A program made the translations under genes and the position numbers. A stretch of 64,000 nucleotides of DNA from contig QGGY01000017.1 in NCBI GenBank assembly GCA_003148945.1, positions 1 through 64,000 on the forward strand. Direction: 5' to 3'. Below, piece after piece: positions 54,217-63,465 of this stretch. Origin of the DNA: Murimonas intestini (lineage in GTDB: Bacteria; Bacillota; Clostridia; Lachnospirales; Lachnospiraceae). The notes beneath the pieces were generated by a model that worked only from the letters and a program-made list of their open reading frames with translations, made no database searches and was not told the origin of the DNA. How positions within the stretch are numbered: position 1 is the stretch's first letter; every line of letters starts with the position of its first letter.

Positions 54217-54635
54217 ACCAATTGTAATGGATCATTTTTCCACGATCCATACTTCGTATGTACTGGATTTCGAGTTTACAAATAATATAACTATTCTTAC
54301 AGGTTCATCAGCTACAGGAAAGACTGTATCATTTTCCTTCATAAAGGAATGTATGGCAATAAATCCCAGTATTGTATGTTTTAATTATCTGGATTATCAG
54401 AAAGATATAAAAAAATTAATAAGTGAAGAAACAGGGAAGTTGATTGTCATTGATAATGCAGATATATTGCTTGATGATGATACAAGGAAATATATTTCAC
54501 TGGATGATAAGAACCAGTATTTGATAATAGGAAGAACCCCAAAAAAATCTGTTTGCTACCAGTGATAACTTATTTGAACTGGTGAGCAAGAAAAATGGGG
54601 AACAGACTGAATCTAGGATTGAACGGTATTTGTAA
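54206..54635 (+). pseudogene. Small P-loop protein broken by a frameshift in an A7 tract
   Basis: It starts MKSKPIVMDHFSTIHTSYV and has a P-loop (LTGSSATGKTVSF near residue 32) and a Walker-B-like LIVIDNADILLDD. The first frame ends soon after a run of seven A (about 54540-54548). With six A the frame would go on as TPKNLFATSDNLFELVSKK and end ESRIERYL, a natural end at 54635, about 142 residues in total. So there is one extra base, either a real mutation, a slippage site or a sequencing error. Function unknown; linked to the DUF4869-like gene. Confidence 0.7.
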
Positions 54636-54679
54636 AAAGGAAGCCGCAATTACGTGATGTCTGAATGTAAAAGTAACCT

Positions 54680-54722
54680 GGGGATGGGGCATTATGAATG
54701 CCGCACCCCCACTCTTTTTATT
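54680..54722. terminator. Hairpin between the broken ATPase pair and the cobalt cluster
   Basis: GGGGATGGGGCAT and ATGCCGCACCCCC form an imperfect stem followed by ACTCTTTTTATTT. It probably ends plus-strand transcription. Confidence 0.5.
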
Positions 54723-54783
54723 TCATATGTAACTCCGGTCCTTCTATGTAAGTGAAGCGCACTTTTGTGCTGACATATACCCG

Positions 54784-56442
54784 CTATGCCTCCTTAATAT
54801 GCCGCAGAAACATCCTGCGTATCCCTTCATATTCTCCCAGGCCAATTAAATGGCATTCTACGGGGTAACCGGCATCCATGAACTGTCTGCTCCAGGATTC
54901 GGGGTCTTCGCCCGCCATATCGTTCCTGGCATGGTCGCCTGCAACGATCATGAAGGGAGCCAGATGTATTTTCTTAGGTTTGTATTCTTTGACCTGCCGC
55001 AGGAGTGACATCATGGTAGGATAAGCCTCTACAGTGCCCAGAAATACATTTTCATAACCCATATCCTTAAAAGTATAGTCAAGGGCGGCATAAATTGCAT
55101 TCGCATAATGGGTGGTGCCGTGTCCCATAAGGACAAGAACTTCATCTTTGGGAAGGTCTTTCCACGTTTCCATGAGTGAAGAGATAGCTTCTTCATTGTC
55201 ACGTGTAGTAGTTAAAAGGGCATCGCCAAACCGGATGCTGCTGAAATGTTCGGAAAAGGCAAGAACATCTTCTTTCATGAGATCGTTCTCAATACCGTTG
55301 ATGACATGGGTGGGCTGTACCACAAGATCTGTAATGCCGTCAGCAGTTATTTGTTCCATGGCTTCTTTTACATTTGGAATGACGATGCCGTCCCTTGTCT
55401 TAAGCTTCTTTATTATCATCTTACTGGTCCAGGCGCGGTAAAGATTACAGTCAGGATAAGCCTTCTGGATATCTGCCTCAATTCTGTCGATTGTCTTCTT
55501 TCTTGTCTCCTCGTAGCTGGTGCCGAAGCTGACTACGAGAATTGCTTTTTTACACTCTTTGCACACTTCGTGTTTTCCTCCGTACTGTTTTTTAGTATTG
55601 ATCTCTTCTATATATTTTTCCAGCGTAGCCAGATTCCGCGGAAGCGGCAGGCTGGGCTTAAGAATGTCCTTTTTGCACAGGCTTTCAAAAAGTTCGAGTA
55701 TGGCAGGCTGTTCCAGATTCGTCTTTGCCAGCGCTGTCTTATTCGTAAATACCTCCAGAGGGGAGCCGAACATCAGCATACGTCCTTCATGGAGGAGAGC
55801 GATATCATCCGCCCATTCCAGGGCATAGTTAACATCATGGGTGGACATCATGACGGTAATTCCTTCACAGGTGAGCTGGTCCACTATATGATTTACCATT
55901 GTAGTGTGCTTTGGATCAAGGGCAGCTGACGGTTCATCCAGTATGATGATGTCAGGATGCATGACAAGAATATCTGCTATAGATACCTGTTTCTTTTGAC
56001 CGCCGCTTAATGCATGAGTTGGCTTGTGGCGGAAGGGGGTGATCTCCAGATAGTCGATCACATTTTCCACCTCTTTTTTTGCTTCGTCCTCTGAAATGCC
56101 AAGATTCAGGATCCCGAAAGAGATCTCCTGATATACACTGGCTGAAAACAGCTGGCTGTCAGGGTCCTGAAAGATGATCCCTACCTTGCTGCGCAGCTTT
56201 AGAAGCCCTTTTCTGGAGTAATCCACAGGTTCCCCATTGAAATACAGAGTGCCCGCATCCGGGCGGTGGATACCGTTGCAGCATAGGAAAAAAGTAGATT
56301 TTCCGGAACCGTTGGCACCCATAAAGGCGACTTTGGAGCCGCGGCGTATCTCAACTGAAAAGCCGTTTAAAGAATGCGTTTTCTCATTATCATAAGAAAA
56401 GTAAAGATCATCTGCTTTTAAAATAATGTCATCGTTTTTCAT
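54784..56442 (-). CDS. cbiO-cbiK: Fusion of cobalt ECF-transporter ATPase CbiO and cobaltochelatase CbiK
   Basis: A 552-residue two-part protein. Residues 1-255 are an ABC ATPase: Walker A GANGSGKST (Lys 48), Q-loop FQDPDSQ, signature LSGGQKKQV, Walker B IIILDEPSAALD and switch MSTHD. After a linker with a CKEC pair (294-297), residues about 300-552 are CbiK, which puts Co2+ into sirohydrochlorin. The likely catalytic residues are H441 in MGHGT, E472 in GTVEAYP and H504 in AGDHA, with spacing like known CbiK enzymes. ATG 56442 was chosen because it overlaps the stop of cbiQ (ATGA) and has GGAGAAG upstream; ATG 56457 is also possible. The two activities thus lie next to each other in one chain. 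Confidence 0.93.
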   Translation of the reverse strand: MKNDDIILKADDLYFSYDNEKTHSLNGFSVEIRRGSKVAFMGANGSGKSTFFLCCNGIHRPDAGTLYFNGEPVDYSRKGLLKLRSKVGIIFQDPDSQLFSASVYQEISFGILNLGISEDEAKKEVENVIDYLEITPFRHKPTHALSGGQKKQVSIADILVMHPDIIILDEPSAALDPKHTTMVNHIVDQLTCEGITVMMSTHDVNYALEWADDIALLHEGRMLMFGSPLEVFTNKTALAKTNLEQPAILELFESLCKKDILKPSLPLPRNLATLEKYIEEINTKKQYGGKHEVCKECKKAILVVSFGTSYEETRKKTIDRIEADIQKAYPDCNLYRAWTSKMIIKKLKTRDGIVIPNVKEAMEQITADGITDLVVQPTHVINGIENDLMKEDVLAFSEHFSSIRFGDALLTTTRDNEEAISSLMETWKDLPKDEVLVLMGHGTTHYANAIYAALDYTFKDMGYENVFLGTVEAYPTMMSLLRQVKEYKPKKIHLAPFMIVAGDHARNDMAGEDPESWSRQFMDAGYPVECHLIGLGEYEGIRRMFLRHIKEA

Positions 56443-57212
56443 AGAAATCTTCTCCATATAGCAGCCGCCAGAAGCAGCAGTTCGAATAGTATGATATATA
56501 TGATCTCCTTTTTCTTAGGAGGATAGTTCTCAGTCAGGACCCGGATAGTTCCGTCATAGCACCTGGCCTCCATGGCATCATAGAGGGCATTTGATTTTTT
56601 CATTGCCCTGATGAAAAGGACTGAGATCATTGAACCAAAAGATTTTAGGGATGTCTTATAGTCCTTGTTGCCCAGACGTGAATTCTGGGAGGTGGTGATC
56701 GCTGACGCAATATCCAGAAGTACAAAGATGAAACGGTAGATCAGGAGCATCAGTTCCTGCAGCAAAAGCGGACAGTGAAGCCTGTGCAGGACAAGGATGA
56801 TGTCTGTCATAGGAGTATTCAGGGATAAGAAATAGAGGCAGGATACACTGGCCAGCGCGGTCAGGATCAGCTGGATCCCATACAGGATAGATGAATGGCT
56901 GCCTGTAATGTAATAGCTCCCAACAGGAATGGCAAAGGCATCCAGGGGAGTTTTTGAAATATTTATAATAATTGCGATGGTGCTTAAGAATAAGAATGCC
57001 AGAGGGACGGCCATTAATGTTTTATAACGGGAAAGTGGGATCCCCCCTGTTTTTACATTGAGGATCCCATTTACTGCGAGGACGAGAAGAGCTATGGCAA
57101 TCGAACGTGAGACCAGACAGAAAATCAGTGTGGCCATTGCATAGGCAAACTTCTCACCGGCATTGACATATCTTAATTTGGAATAATAGCAAAGCTTATC
57201 TATAACAATCAA
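56439..57212 (-). CDS. cbiQ: Cobalt ECF transporter transmembrane protein CbiQ
   Basis: A 257-residue membrane protein, the T component that couples the ATPase to the substrate-specific units. About five helices are visible. The coupling motif region AMEARCYDG-type appears as ALYDAMEARCYDG near 205. The start codon is TTG at 57212 with AAGGAG 7 bases upstream. It overlaps the cbiO-cbiK gene by 4 bases. Confidence 0.93.
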   Translation of the reverse strand: MIVIDKLCYYSKLRYVNAGEKFAYAMATLIFCLVSRSIAIALLVLAVNGILNVKTGGIPLSRYKTLMAVPLAFLFLSTIAIIINISKTPLDAFAIPVGSYYITGSHSSILYGIQLILTALASVSCLYFLSLNTPMTDIILVLHRLHCPLLLQELMLLIYRFIFVLLDIASAITTSQNSRLGNKDYKTSLKSFGSMISVLFIRAMKKSNALYDAMEARCYDGTIRVLTENYPPKKKEIIYIILFELLLLAAAIWRRFL

Positions 57213-57230
57213 GACAGTACTCCTTTTTGA

Positions 57231-57554
57231 CTATTCAAGTTCTTTCCCAAGTTTTTTCGACCATTTTTTGCGCTCAACAAGGCGTCCCATACAAAAAGCC
57301 ATGATGCCAACGCCAATGCCGGTCTGGATACAGAAGATAAGGCTCTCTACTTCCCCGGGAAGCTCCCCGCCCAGCATAGTTTCCAGAACAGGAGTGAACC
57401 AGGGCTCATAGCCGCTGTTTACTTCTTCAACTACCTGGCTGCCCGCATCATCTGAACCGCCGAATTCGGCGCCCTTAAGGGCAAATAATGGTACTATGGC
57501 AATTAAAATGGCGGCTGCGATCAATATTAAGACGGTTTTTGTATTCTTACTCAT
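57231..57554 (-). CDS. cbiN: Cobalt transport protein CbiN
   Basis: A 107-residue protein with two transmembrane helices (about 7-24 and 71-91) and an extracytoplasmic loop (FGGSDDAGSQVVEEVNSGYEPWF). CbiN helps CbiM take up cobalt. The start MSKNTKTV at 57554 follows directly after the cbiM stop codon (one-base gap); the longer in-frame start has no support. Confidence 0.93.
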   Translation of the reverse strand: MSKNTKTVLILIAAAILIAIVPLFALKGAEFGGSDDAGSQVVEEVNSGYEPWFTPVLETMLGGELPGEVESLIFCIQTGIGVGIMAFCMGRLVERKKWSKKLGKELE

Positions 57555-57555
57555 A

Positions 57556-58308
57556 TTATTTAGCCTCCTTTTTAACAAATCCGATGGCTTTCAGCTCAGG
57601 CATAGCGAAGGATTCCAGCCCGATTATGATGATCAGGGTCAGGATACCTTCCAGCACAGCAAGAGGAAGCTGTGTAGGTGCGAATACTGCAAGGAATTTC
57701 ACAGCGGAAGCGCCAACGCCGCCCTGGTCTGAAGGATGTGCCAGAGCCAGCTGAAGGCTTGTCACACAGTATGTAAAAAGGTCACCGAGCATGGCAGCGA
57801 GGAATACACTCACTCTTTTGTTGATTTTAAACTTCATGCAGAGCTTATAGATTCCAAAGGAAAGGAATGGGCCTGCAATTGCCATAGAGAATGTGTTGGC
57901 GCCCAGGGTAGTAAGTCCGCCGTGGGCCAGCAGGATCGCCTGGAAAAGAAGCACAATAATACCGAGGATGGCTACAGATGACGGTCCGAAGAGGATTGCG
58001 CCGAGGCCAGTCCCTGTCATGTGTGAACAGCTGCCTGTTACAGACGGAATTTTCAGGGATGAAATTACAAAGATAAAGGCTCCCGACATAGCCAGAAGTG
58101 TAAGTGCCTTTCTGTTTGCCTGCAGAGATTTTTTGATAGAAAAGAAACCTGCCAGCAGGAACGGAATACAGATAACGCCCCATGCGATACAGAATGCTGC
58201 AGGAAGGTACCCTTCCATAATGTGCATTGCATTAGCCACAGGTGTGATCCCAAGGGCGAGTGCGAATGCGCCGGCCAGAATGACCAGCTTTTTTTGCTTT
58301 TTACTCAT
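57556..58308 (-). CDS. cbiM: Cobalt transport protein CbiM
   Basis: A 250-residue substrate-specific component. After a signal-like N-terminus (to about residue 27, GITPVANA) it has the metal-binding MHIMEGYLP, where the processed N-terminal Met and the histidine bind Co2+. [14 protein letters not shown] and about six helices follow. GGAGGAAGAA lies upstream. It is first in the cbiM-cbiN-cbiQ-cbiO/K operon under a cobalamin riboswitch. Confidence 0.96.
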   Translation of the reverse strand: MSKKQKKLVILAGAFALALGITPVANAMHIMEGYLPAAFCIAWGVICIPFLLAGFFSIKKSLQANRKALTLLAMSGAFIFVISSLKIPSVTGSCSHMTGTGLGAILFGPSSVAILGIIVLLFQAILLAHGGLTTLGANTFSMAIAGPFLSFGIYKLCMKFKINKRVSVFLAAMLGDLFTYCVTSLQLALAHPSDQGGVGASAVKFLAVFAPTQLPLAVLEGILTLIIIIGLESFAMPELKAIGFVKKEAK

Positions 58309-58343
58309 AACTTTCTTCCTCCTGATTGAAATTGAGTGCTGAC

Positions 58344-58375
58344 ATAAAAAAACCCGTCTGGATGCAGACGGGTAT
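58344..58375 (-). terminator. Riboswitch-linked terminator before cbiM
   Basis: On the minus strand ACCCGTCTGCATCCAGACGGGT is followed by TTTTTTTATG, a classic terminator between the riboswitch and cbiM. It should form when cobalamin is bound. Confidence 0.85.
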
Positions 58376-58449
58376 ACGACAAAAATCCCCTTATTCTAAG
58401 GGAATGTATCATACACCGGCCATCGTTCGTAACCAGGTGTAAATCGTTT

Positions 58450-58615
58450 ATCGCAGGCAGGTCTTCTGACTCAGGCTTCTTCACAGCTACCCGCCTTCCC
58501 ATTTTCACAGTGGCGTATCTGGATAGCTGCTGTTCCTTTACAGCGGCGTGACCGTGCGGGCTTTTAACCCGGCTTTCCTATTCTTCCGTTTAACGGACAC
58601 CTGTCGATACTCAAT
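58450..58615 (-). promoter_or_regulatory. Cobalamin riboswitch of the cobalt uptake operon
   Basis: Read on the minus strand it begins with ACAGGTG and AGAATAGGAAAGCCGGG, then has GCCGCTGTAA, GCCACTGTGAAAATGGGAAGGCGGG and the closing GAGTCAGAAGACCTGCC. This is a full-length form, unlike the compact one before cbiD. It should repress cobalt import when cobalamin is plentiful. Confidence 0.92.
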
Positions 58616-58624
58616 TATGATAAG

Positions 58625-58653
58625 ATTTTATCATTTGTCCCATAAATTGTCAA
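58625..58653 (-). promoter_or_regulatory. Sigma-A promoter of the cobalt uptake operon
   Basis: Minus-strand TTGACA (58653-58648) and TAAAAT (58630-58625) with a 17-base spacer, just upstream of the riboswitch. Confidence 0.8.
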
Positions 58654-58689
58654 TGTGTGAAATGAGTGTTGCCGGGCTAAAAAATTTGT

Positions 58690-58717
58690 TTGATTTTGGC
58701 ACATGTTGTGCTATGAT
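58690..58717 (+). promoter_or_regulatory. Promoter of the hem operon
   Basis: TTGATT (58690-58695) and TATGAT (58712-58717) with a 16-base spacer; a TG at 58708-58709 makes an extended -10. Confidence 0.55.
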
Positions 58718-58728
58718 GATACAAGATT

Positions 58729-58751
58729 GTTACGGTTCTGTGAACAGTAAC
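58729..58751. repeat. GTTAC...GTAAC palindrome before hemA
   Basis: GTTACGGTTC-TGT-GAACAGTAAC is a 23-base near-perfect palindrome about 10 bases after the -10 box. It resembles the end of the element at 29864. It could be an operator or a remnant of the repeat family. Confidence 0.5.
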
Positions 58752-58786
58752 ACAAGATTAAGTTTGAAAGGCAGAGCGGTATTTAC

Positions 58787-60019
58787 ATGAGTATTCAAAT
58801 GATAGGGATCGATCACAGCAGGGCCGGGATCGATATAAGGACAATCTTTTCATTCACTAAAAAAAGATGTGCCGAAGCATTGGATTTCTTTAAGGGCATC
58901 GAAGGCATTGAGGGATGTATCCTGCTCTCTACATGTAACAGGATGGAGCTTTATGTGAGCTGTGAAGAAGAATTTCAGGGGTCCCTGTTTGACCTTTTGT
59001 GTGAGGTTAGGGAAATACCCGACGGAGGCTTCTACAGGTCTTATTTTGTATACAGAGAAGGGGAAGAGGCCGTGGCCCATCTTTTCCGTCTGGCGGCAGG
59101 ACTTGAGTCACGGATACTGGGGGAGGATCAGATCATTACCCAGGTGAAGGATGCCCTGGCTCTGGCGAGAGAGCAGTATGCGGCGGATAATGTCCTTGAA
59201 GTATTATTCAGGATGGCGGTGACGGCAGGCAAGAAAGTCAAGACGGAAGTATCTCTTTCTACGGCCAACAGATCGGTTATACACCAGGCTCTTGATACGC
59301 TGAGGCAGGAAGGGCATACATTTGAAGGAAAGATCTGCATGGTCATAGGAAACGGGGAGATGGGGCGGCTGACGGCCACTGTCATGCATGAAGCGGGCGC
59401 GGATGTAACTGTCACGGTGCGCCAGTACCGCAGCGGTATCGTAGATATTCCAAGGGATTGCAAAAGGATCGATTATGGAGACAGGATGCAGCTGTTTCCA
59501 AAATGTGACTATGTGATAAGTGCCACTGCAAGCCCTAATTATACACTGAAGGAACACTGTGTCAGAGAGGCACAGGTGTCTCATCCTGTAGTCCTTGTGG
59601 ATCTGGCAGTGCCAAGAGATATAGATCCTGAAGCAGGAAAGCTTGAAAATATCACGTTATATGATATTGATTACTTTAAGGTCGATATAAAAAGTGAAAA
59701 AGTCAGGGCAAATATTGCCAGGGCAGATCATATCTTAGAGGAGCAGATGGAAGAATTCTACACATGGTATGAGTGCAGGGATGTGATCCCCAAAATACAG
59801 GAGATCAAAGAAGAAGCAGCCAGAGACGTAGAGCTGCGTCTGACGAAGGTTATCCGTGATCTTCCTCTGGAAAAGGAAATGCAGGAAAAGCTCAGGGGAT
59901 GCATAGGAGCGGCTGCAGGGAAGGTAGTTAATAAGATGCTTTTTGGCCTCAGAGACACTGTCAGCCAGGCGGCATTTCGGGAATGTGTGGAAGGATTGGA
60001 GAAGTTATATGAAGAGTGA
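58787..60019 (+). CDS. hemA: Glutamyl-tRNA reductase
   Basis: A 410-residue enzyme that reduces glutamyl-tRNA to glutamate-1-semialdehyde with NADPH. The nucleophile C50 lies in LLSTCNRMELY. ESRILGEDQIITQVKDA and the nucleotide-binding VIGNGEMGR follow, and the C-terminal dimerisation helix is present. Length is normal and no chelatase domain is fused to it. It is first of a five-gene operon. The 11-base overlap with hemC shows coupling. Confidence 0.96.
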   Translation: MSIQMIGIDHSRAGIDIRTIFSFTKKRCAEALDFFKGIEGIEGCILLSTCNRMELYVSCEEEFQGSLFDLLCEVREIPDGGFYRSYFVYREGEEAVAHLFRLAAGLESRILGEDQIITQVKDALALAREQYAADNVLEVLFRMAVTAGKKVKTEVSLSTANRSVIHQALDTLRQEGHTFEGKICMVIGNGEMGRLTATVMHEAGADVTVTVRQYRSGIVDIPRDCKRIDYGDRMQLFPKCDYVISATASPNYTLKEHCVREAQVSHPVVLVDLAVPRDIDPEAGKLENITLYDIDYFKVDIKSEKVRANIARADHILEEQMEEFYTWYECRDVIPKIQEIKEEAARDVELRLTKVIRDLPLEKEMQEKLRGCIGAAAGKVVNKMLFGLRDTVSQAAFRECVEGLEKLYEE

Positions 60020-60941
60020 AGTGATAATCGGAAGCAGGGAAAGCAGGCTGGCTGTGATACAGTCAGAGATGGTAAAGGCCTATATTGAAGAAAATAATCC
60101 GGGGCTTACTGTGAGTCTGCTGACTATGAAGACTACAGGAGATATTATTCTGGACAGGACTCTGGATAAGGTGGGGGGGAAAGGCCTTTTCGTGAAAGAA
60201 CTGGATAAGGCTCTGACGGACGGGCGCAGCGACTTATCTGTCCACAGCCTCAAGGATATGCCAATGGAAGTTCCTGAGAGCCTGCCTGTTGTGGCCTACT
60301 CAAAGAGGGAGGATCCAAGGGATGTGCTTGTTCTGCCTGAGGGCGCGGCTTCCCTGGAGGAGAGCATGGCAGGAGGGCTTCCAATCGGCTGTTCAAGCCT
60401 CAGAAGAGTCATCCAGCTTAAGGAGATGTACCCGGGAGCCAGCTTTAAGCCTGTCAGGGGGAATGTACTGACAAGACTGGCAAAGCTGGATGGGGGAGAA
60501 TATTCTGCCCTTGTTCTGGCAGCCGCAGGCCTGAAAAGGCTGGGGTTAGAAGAGAGGATCAGCCGCTTTTTTGAACCTGAAGAGATCATCCCTTCTGCGG
60601 GACAGGGGATCCTGGCTGTGCAGGGAAAAAAAGGAACAGACTATTCTTTCCTGAAGGGTTTTGAAGATGAGGAAGCAGCGTGCGCAGCAGTCTGCGAGAG
60701 AGCCTTTGTGAGAGAACTGAACGGAGGATGCAGTTCTCCGGTAGCAGCACACGCCAGGATCATAGAAGGTGAACTGGTACTGCTGGGCTTATATTATGAT
60801 GAAGAGACAGATGGATGGAAAAAAGGCAGGACCAGCATGGCAGTCACTGACAAGAGACGGCTGCTGGAGCAGGCGGATGAGCTGGGCAGTTCATTTGCCA
60901 GGGAACTCTGCCTGGAATACAGAAAAGGAGTACAGAAATGA
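60009..60941 (+). CDS. hemC: Hydroxymethylbilane synthase (porphobilinogen deaminase)
   Basis: A 310-residue enzyme joining four porphobilinogens. IGSRESRLAVIQSE opens the protein. KGLFVKELDKAL and SVHSLKDMP are the substrate-binding region. The dipyrromethane cofactor cysteine is C241 in LNGGCSSPVAAHA. ATG 60009 lies within the end of hemA. It is followed by a 4-base overlap with cobA/hemD. Confidence 0.96.
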   Translation: MKSEVIIGSRESRLAVIQSEMVKAYIEENNPGLTVSLLTMKTTGDIILDRTLDKVGGKGLFVKELDKALTDGRSDLSVHSLKDMPMEVPESLPVVAYSKREDPRDVLVLPEGAASLEESMAGGLPIGCSSLRRVIQLKEMYPGASFKPVRGNVLTRLAKLDGGEYSALVLAAAGLKRLGLEERISRFFEPEEIIPSAGQGILAVQGKKGTDYSFLKGFEDEEAACAAVCERAFVRELNGGCSSPVAAHARIIEGELVLLGLYYDEETDGWKKGRTSMAVTDKRRLLEQADELGSSFARELCLEYRKGVQK

Positions 60942-62452
60942 CAGGAAAAGTATGGCTGGTGGGAGCAGGGCCGGGAGATCCGGGCCTGTTCACCCTGAAA
61001 GGAAAGCAGGTGTTAAGTGAAGCACAGGTCGTGGTGTATGATGCGCTTGTGGGACAGGGTGTGCTGAATATGATGCCTAAGGAAGCCGAGCTGATCAATG
61101 TGGGAAAACGGGCCAGTAATCACACAATGCCTCAGGAGGAGATCAACCGGGTACTGGCGGACAAGGCGTTGGAAGGAAAACGGGTAGTGCGCCTGAAAGG
61201 GGGAGATCCTTTCCTTTTTGGCAGAGGAGGGGAAGAGCTGGAGCTGCTCACAAGCTGCGGCATTCCTTATGAGATAGTACCGGGTGTAACATCTGCCCTG
61301 TCGGTTCCTGCATATAACGGGATTCCTGTGACTCACAGGGATTTCTGTTCGTCGCTGCATATTGTCACGGGACATAAGAGAAAAGGCCAGGCATATGATA
61401 TTGATTTTGATGCGCTGGTGAGGACAAAGGGAACCCTAGTATTTCTCATGGGAGTATCGGCGCTGGAAGATATATGCCGGGGACTGCTTCAGGCAGGAAT
61501 GGCGGAGGATATGCCGGCTGCAGTTCTTGTGAAGGGAACGACTTCAGGACAGAAGAGGATCGTGGCAACTGTATCCTCTCTTAAGGAAGAGGTGGACAGA
61601 CAGGGAGTTGAAACTCCGGCAATCATTGTTGTGGGAAAGGTCTGTGCCCTTGCCGGGGAATTTGCCTGGTATGAGAAGCTGCCGCTCGCCGGGATGAAAG
61701 TGCTTGTGACCAGGCCGAAGGAGCTGATCTCTCAAATGTCAGAGAAGCTGCGCAGAAAAGGAGCTGAGGTGCTGGAACTGCCGGCTGTTGCCACGGTTCC
61801 CATATGGCCGAATCCGGCGCTTTCCGGATGCATCAGCAGCCTTTCTGAGTATCAGTGGATCGTGTTTACCAGCCCGGCAGGTGTCAGGATATTTTTCGAT
61901 GCGCTGGCGGCAGAACACAGAGATGTCCGGGCCCTTGGCGGCGTCAGGGTGGCGGCTATTGGGGGAGGAACGGCAAAAGCGCTGGCAGAGCGCGGCATTT
62001 ATGCAGACCTTGTGCCTGAAGTATATGACGGGGAGTCTCTTGGGGTGGCACTTGCCGGGAGATGTACCGGAAATGAGAGAATATTGATCCCAAGGGCTGC
62101 GGCAGGAAACCAGGAACTTGTGAATGCGCTGGAAAAAGTCAGAGGTGTCAGGGTGGAGGACATTCCCACTTACGATACAGTATACGAAAAACAGGACTTT
62201 ATCGATGAGCGGGCAGAATTTGAAAACGGCAGTATAGATTATGCAGTATTTACAAGTGCATCCACGGTCAGAGGCTTTGCAAAGGCAGTGGAAGGACTGG
62301 ATTACAGTACAGTCAGTGCAGTCTGCATTGGAAAGCAGACCCAGGCTGCAGCCGCGGCACTGGGGATGAAGACATATGTGGCCAAACAGGCATCCATGGA
62401 CAGTATTGTGGAGGCGCTTGAGAAGCTGGCAGCCCGGGACAGGACTGAATAA
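60938..62452 (+). CDS. cobA/hemD: Uroporphyrinogen-III methyltransferase / uroporphyrinogen-III synthase
   Basis: A 504-residue bifunctional enzyme common in clostridia. Residues 1-245 are the SAM-dependent methylase: VWLVGAGPGDPGLFTLKG, VRLKGGDPFLFGRGGEE and PGVTSALSVPAYNGIPVTHR. Residues about 250-504 are HemD, which closes and inverts the ring (VLVTRPKELISQM, FTSPAGVRIFFDAL, FTSASTVRGFAKAV). The fused product thus turns hydroxymethylbilane into precorrin-2 and directs flux to cobalamin and siroheme. Confidence 0.96.
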   Translation: MTGKVWLVGAGPGDPGLFTLKGKQVLSEAQVVVYDALVGQGVLNMMPKEAELINVGKRASNHTMPQEEINRVLADKALEGKRVVRLKGGDPFLFGRGGEELELLTSCGIPYEIVPGVTSALSVPAYNGIPVTHRDFCSSLHIVTGHKRKGQAYDIDFDALVRTKGTLVFLMGVSALEDICRGLLQAGMAEDMPAAVLVKGTTSGQKRIVATVSSLKEEVDRQGVETPAIIVVGKVCALAGEFAWYEKLPLAGMKVLVTRPKELISQMSEKLRRKGAEVLELPAVATVPIWPNPALSGCISSLSEYQWIVFTSPAGVRIFFDALAAEHRDVRALGGVRVAAIGGGTAKALAERGIYADLVPEVYDGESLGVALAGRCTGNERILIPRAAAGNQELVNALEKVRGVRVEDIPTYDTVYEKQDFIDERAEFENGSIDYAVFTSASTVRGFAKAVEGLDYSTVSAVCIGKQTQAAAAALGMKTYVAKQASMDSIVEALEKLAARDRTE

Positions 62453-62481
62453 GTGAGATAGAAGGGTGAGGAGGAAATAGG

Positions 62482-63465
62482 ATGGAAATGATAAAAAGAC
62501 CAAGAAGGCTTCGGGGAGGGGAGACGATCAGGAGAATGGTCAGGGAGACAAGAGTCGATAAGGCTTCCCTGATGTATCCTGTTTTCGTAAAAGAAGGCAG
62601 CAATATCATAGAAGAGATTCCTTCTATGCCGGGACAGTACCGCTACAGCATAGACAGATTATGCCGGAAACTGGATACTCTGTCTGATGCAGGGGTGAGC
62701 AGTGTTATGCTCTTTGGCATCCCGGATCACAAGGATGAGGTGGGAAGCGGAGCGTATGCGTCCGATGGAATTGTTCAGAGAGCTCTCAGGGAGGCTAAAA
62801 AGGAATTCCCTGACATGTACTATGTGACGGATGTCTGTATGTGTGAGTATACTTCCCACGGCCACTGCGGGGTGCTCTGCGGGCATGACGTGGATAATGA
62901 TAAGACCTTAAAGCTGCTGGCTGATACGGCCCTCTCCCACGTGGAGGCAGGTGCAGATATGGTGGCGCCTTCCGATATGATGGACGGACGCATAGCAGCA
63001 ATCAGAACGAGACTGGACGGGGCAGGATTTACAAATATTCCTGTCATGTCATATGCGGTAAAATATGCATCTGCATTTTATGGGCCGTTCCGTGATGCAG
63101 CAGGCAGTGCGCCTTCTTTTGGGGACAGGAAGACCTACCAGATGGATTTCCACAACAGCAGGGAAGGAATCAAAGAGGCGCTTCTGGATGTAGAAGAAGG
63201 GGCTGATATTATTATGGTCAAGCCTGCCATGTCATATCTGGATATGGTGGCAAAGGTAAAGGAAGCGGTGAACGTGCCTGTTGCCAGCTACAGTGTCAGC
63301 GGCGAGTACGCCATGGTAAAGGCTGCCGCAAAGATGGACTGGGTAGATGAGGAAAGGATCATGTGCGAGATGGCAGCCAGCGCCTACCGCGCAGGAAGCG
63401 ATATCTATATCACATATTTTGCAGAAGAGCTGGCAAAGTGTATGGATGAAGGAAGGATAGGCTAA
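62482..63465 (+). CDS. hemB: Delta-aminolevulinic acid dehydratase (porphobilinogen synthase)
   Basis: A 327-residue enzyme that joins two aminolevulinates. Active-site lysines are K194 ([16 protein letters not shown]) and K247 ([10 protein letters not shown]). The zinc cysteines [15 protein letters not shown] are present, so it is a zinc-type enzyme. GAGGAGG precedes the ATG. Its stop overlaps the start of hemL by one base. Confidence 0.96.
   Translation: MEMIKRPRRLRGGETIRRMVRETRVDKASLMYPVFVKEGSNIIEEIPSMPGQYRYSIDRLCRKLDTLSDAGVSSVMLFGIPDHKDEVGSGAYASDGIVQRALREAKKEFPDMYYVTDVCMCEYTSHGHCGVLCGHDVDNDKTLKLLADTALSHVEAGADMVAPSDMMDGRIAAIRTRLDGAGFTNIPVMSYAVKYASAFYGPFRDAAGSAPSFGDRKTYQMDFHNSREGIKEALLDVEEGADIIMVKPAMSYLDMVAKVKEAVNVPVASYSVSGEYAMVKAAAKMDWVDEERIMCEMAASAYRAGSDIYITYFAEELAKCMDEGRIG

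Noticed and set aside
52476-54783. Phage or defence island
   Set aside because: Only two broken ATPase genes and one unknown small gene are present, with no integrase, capsid, nuclease or toxin signature.
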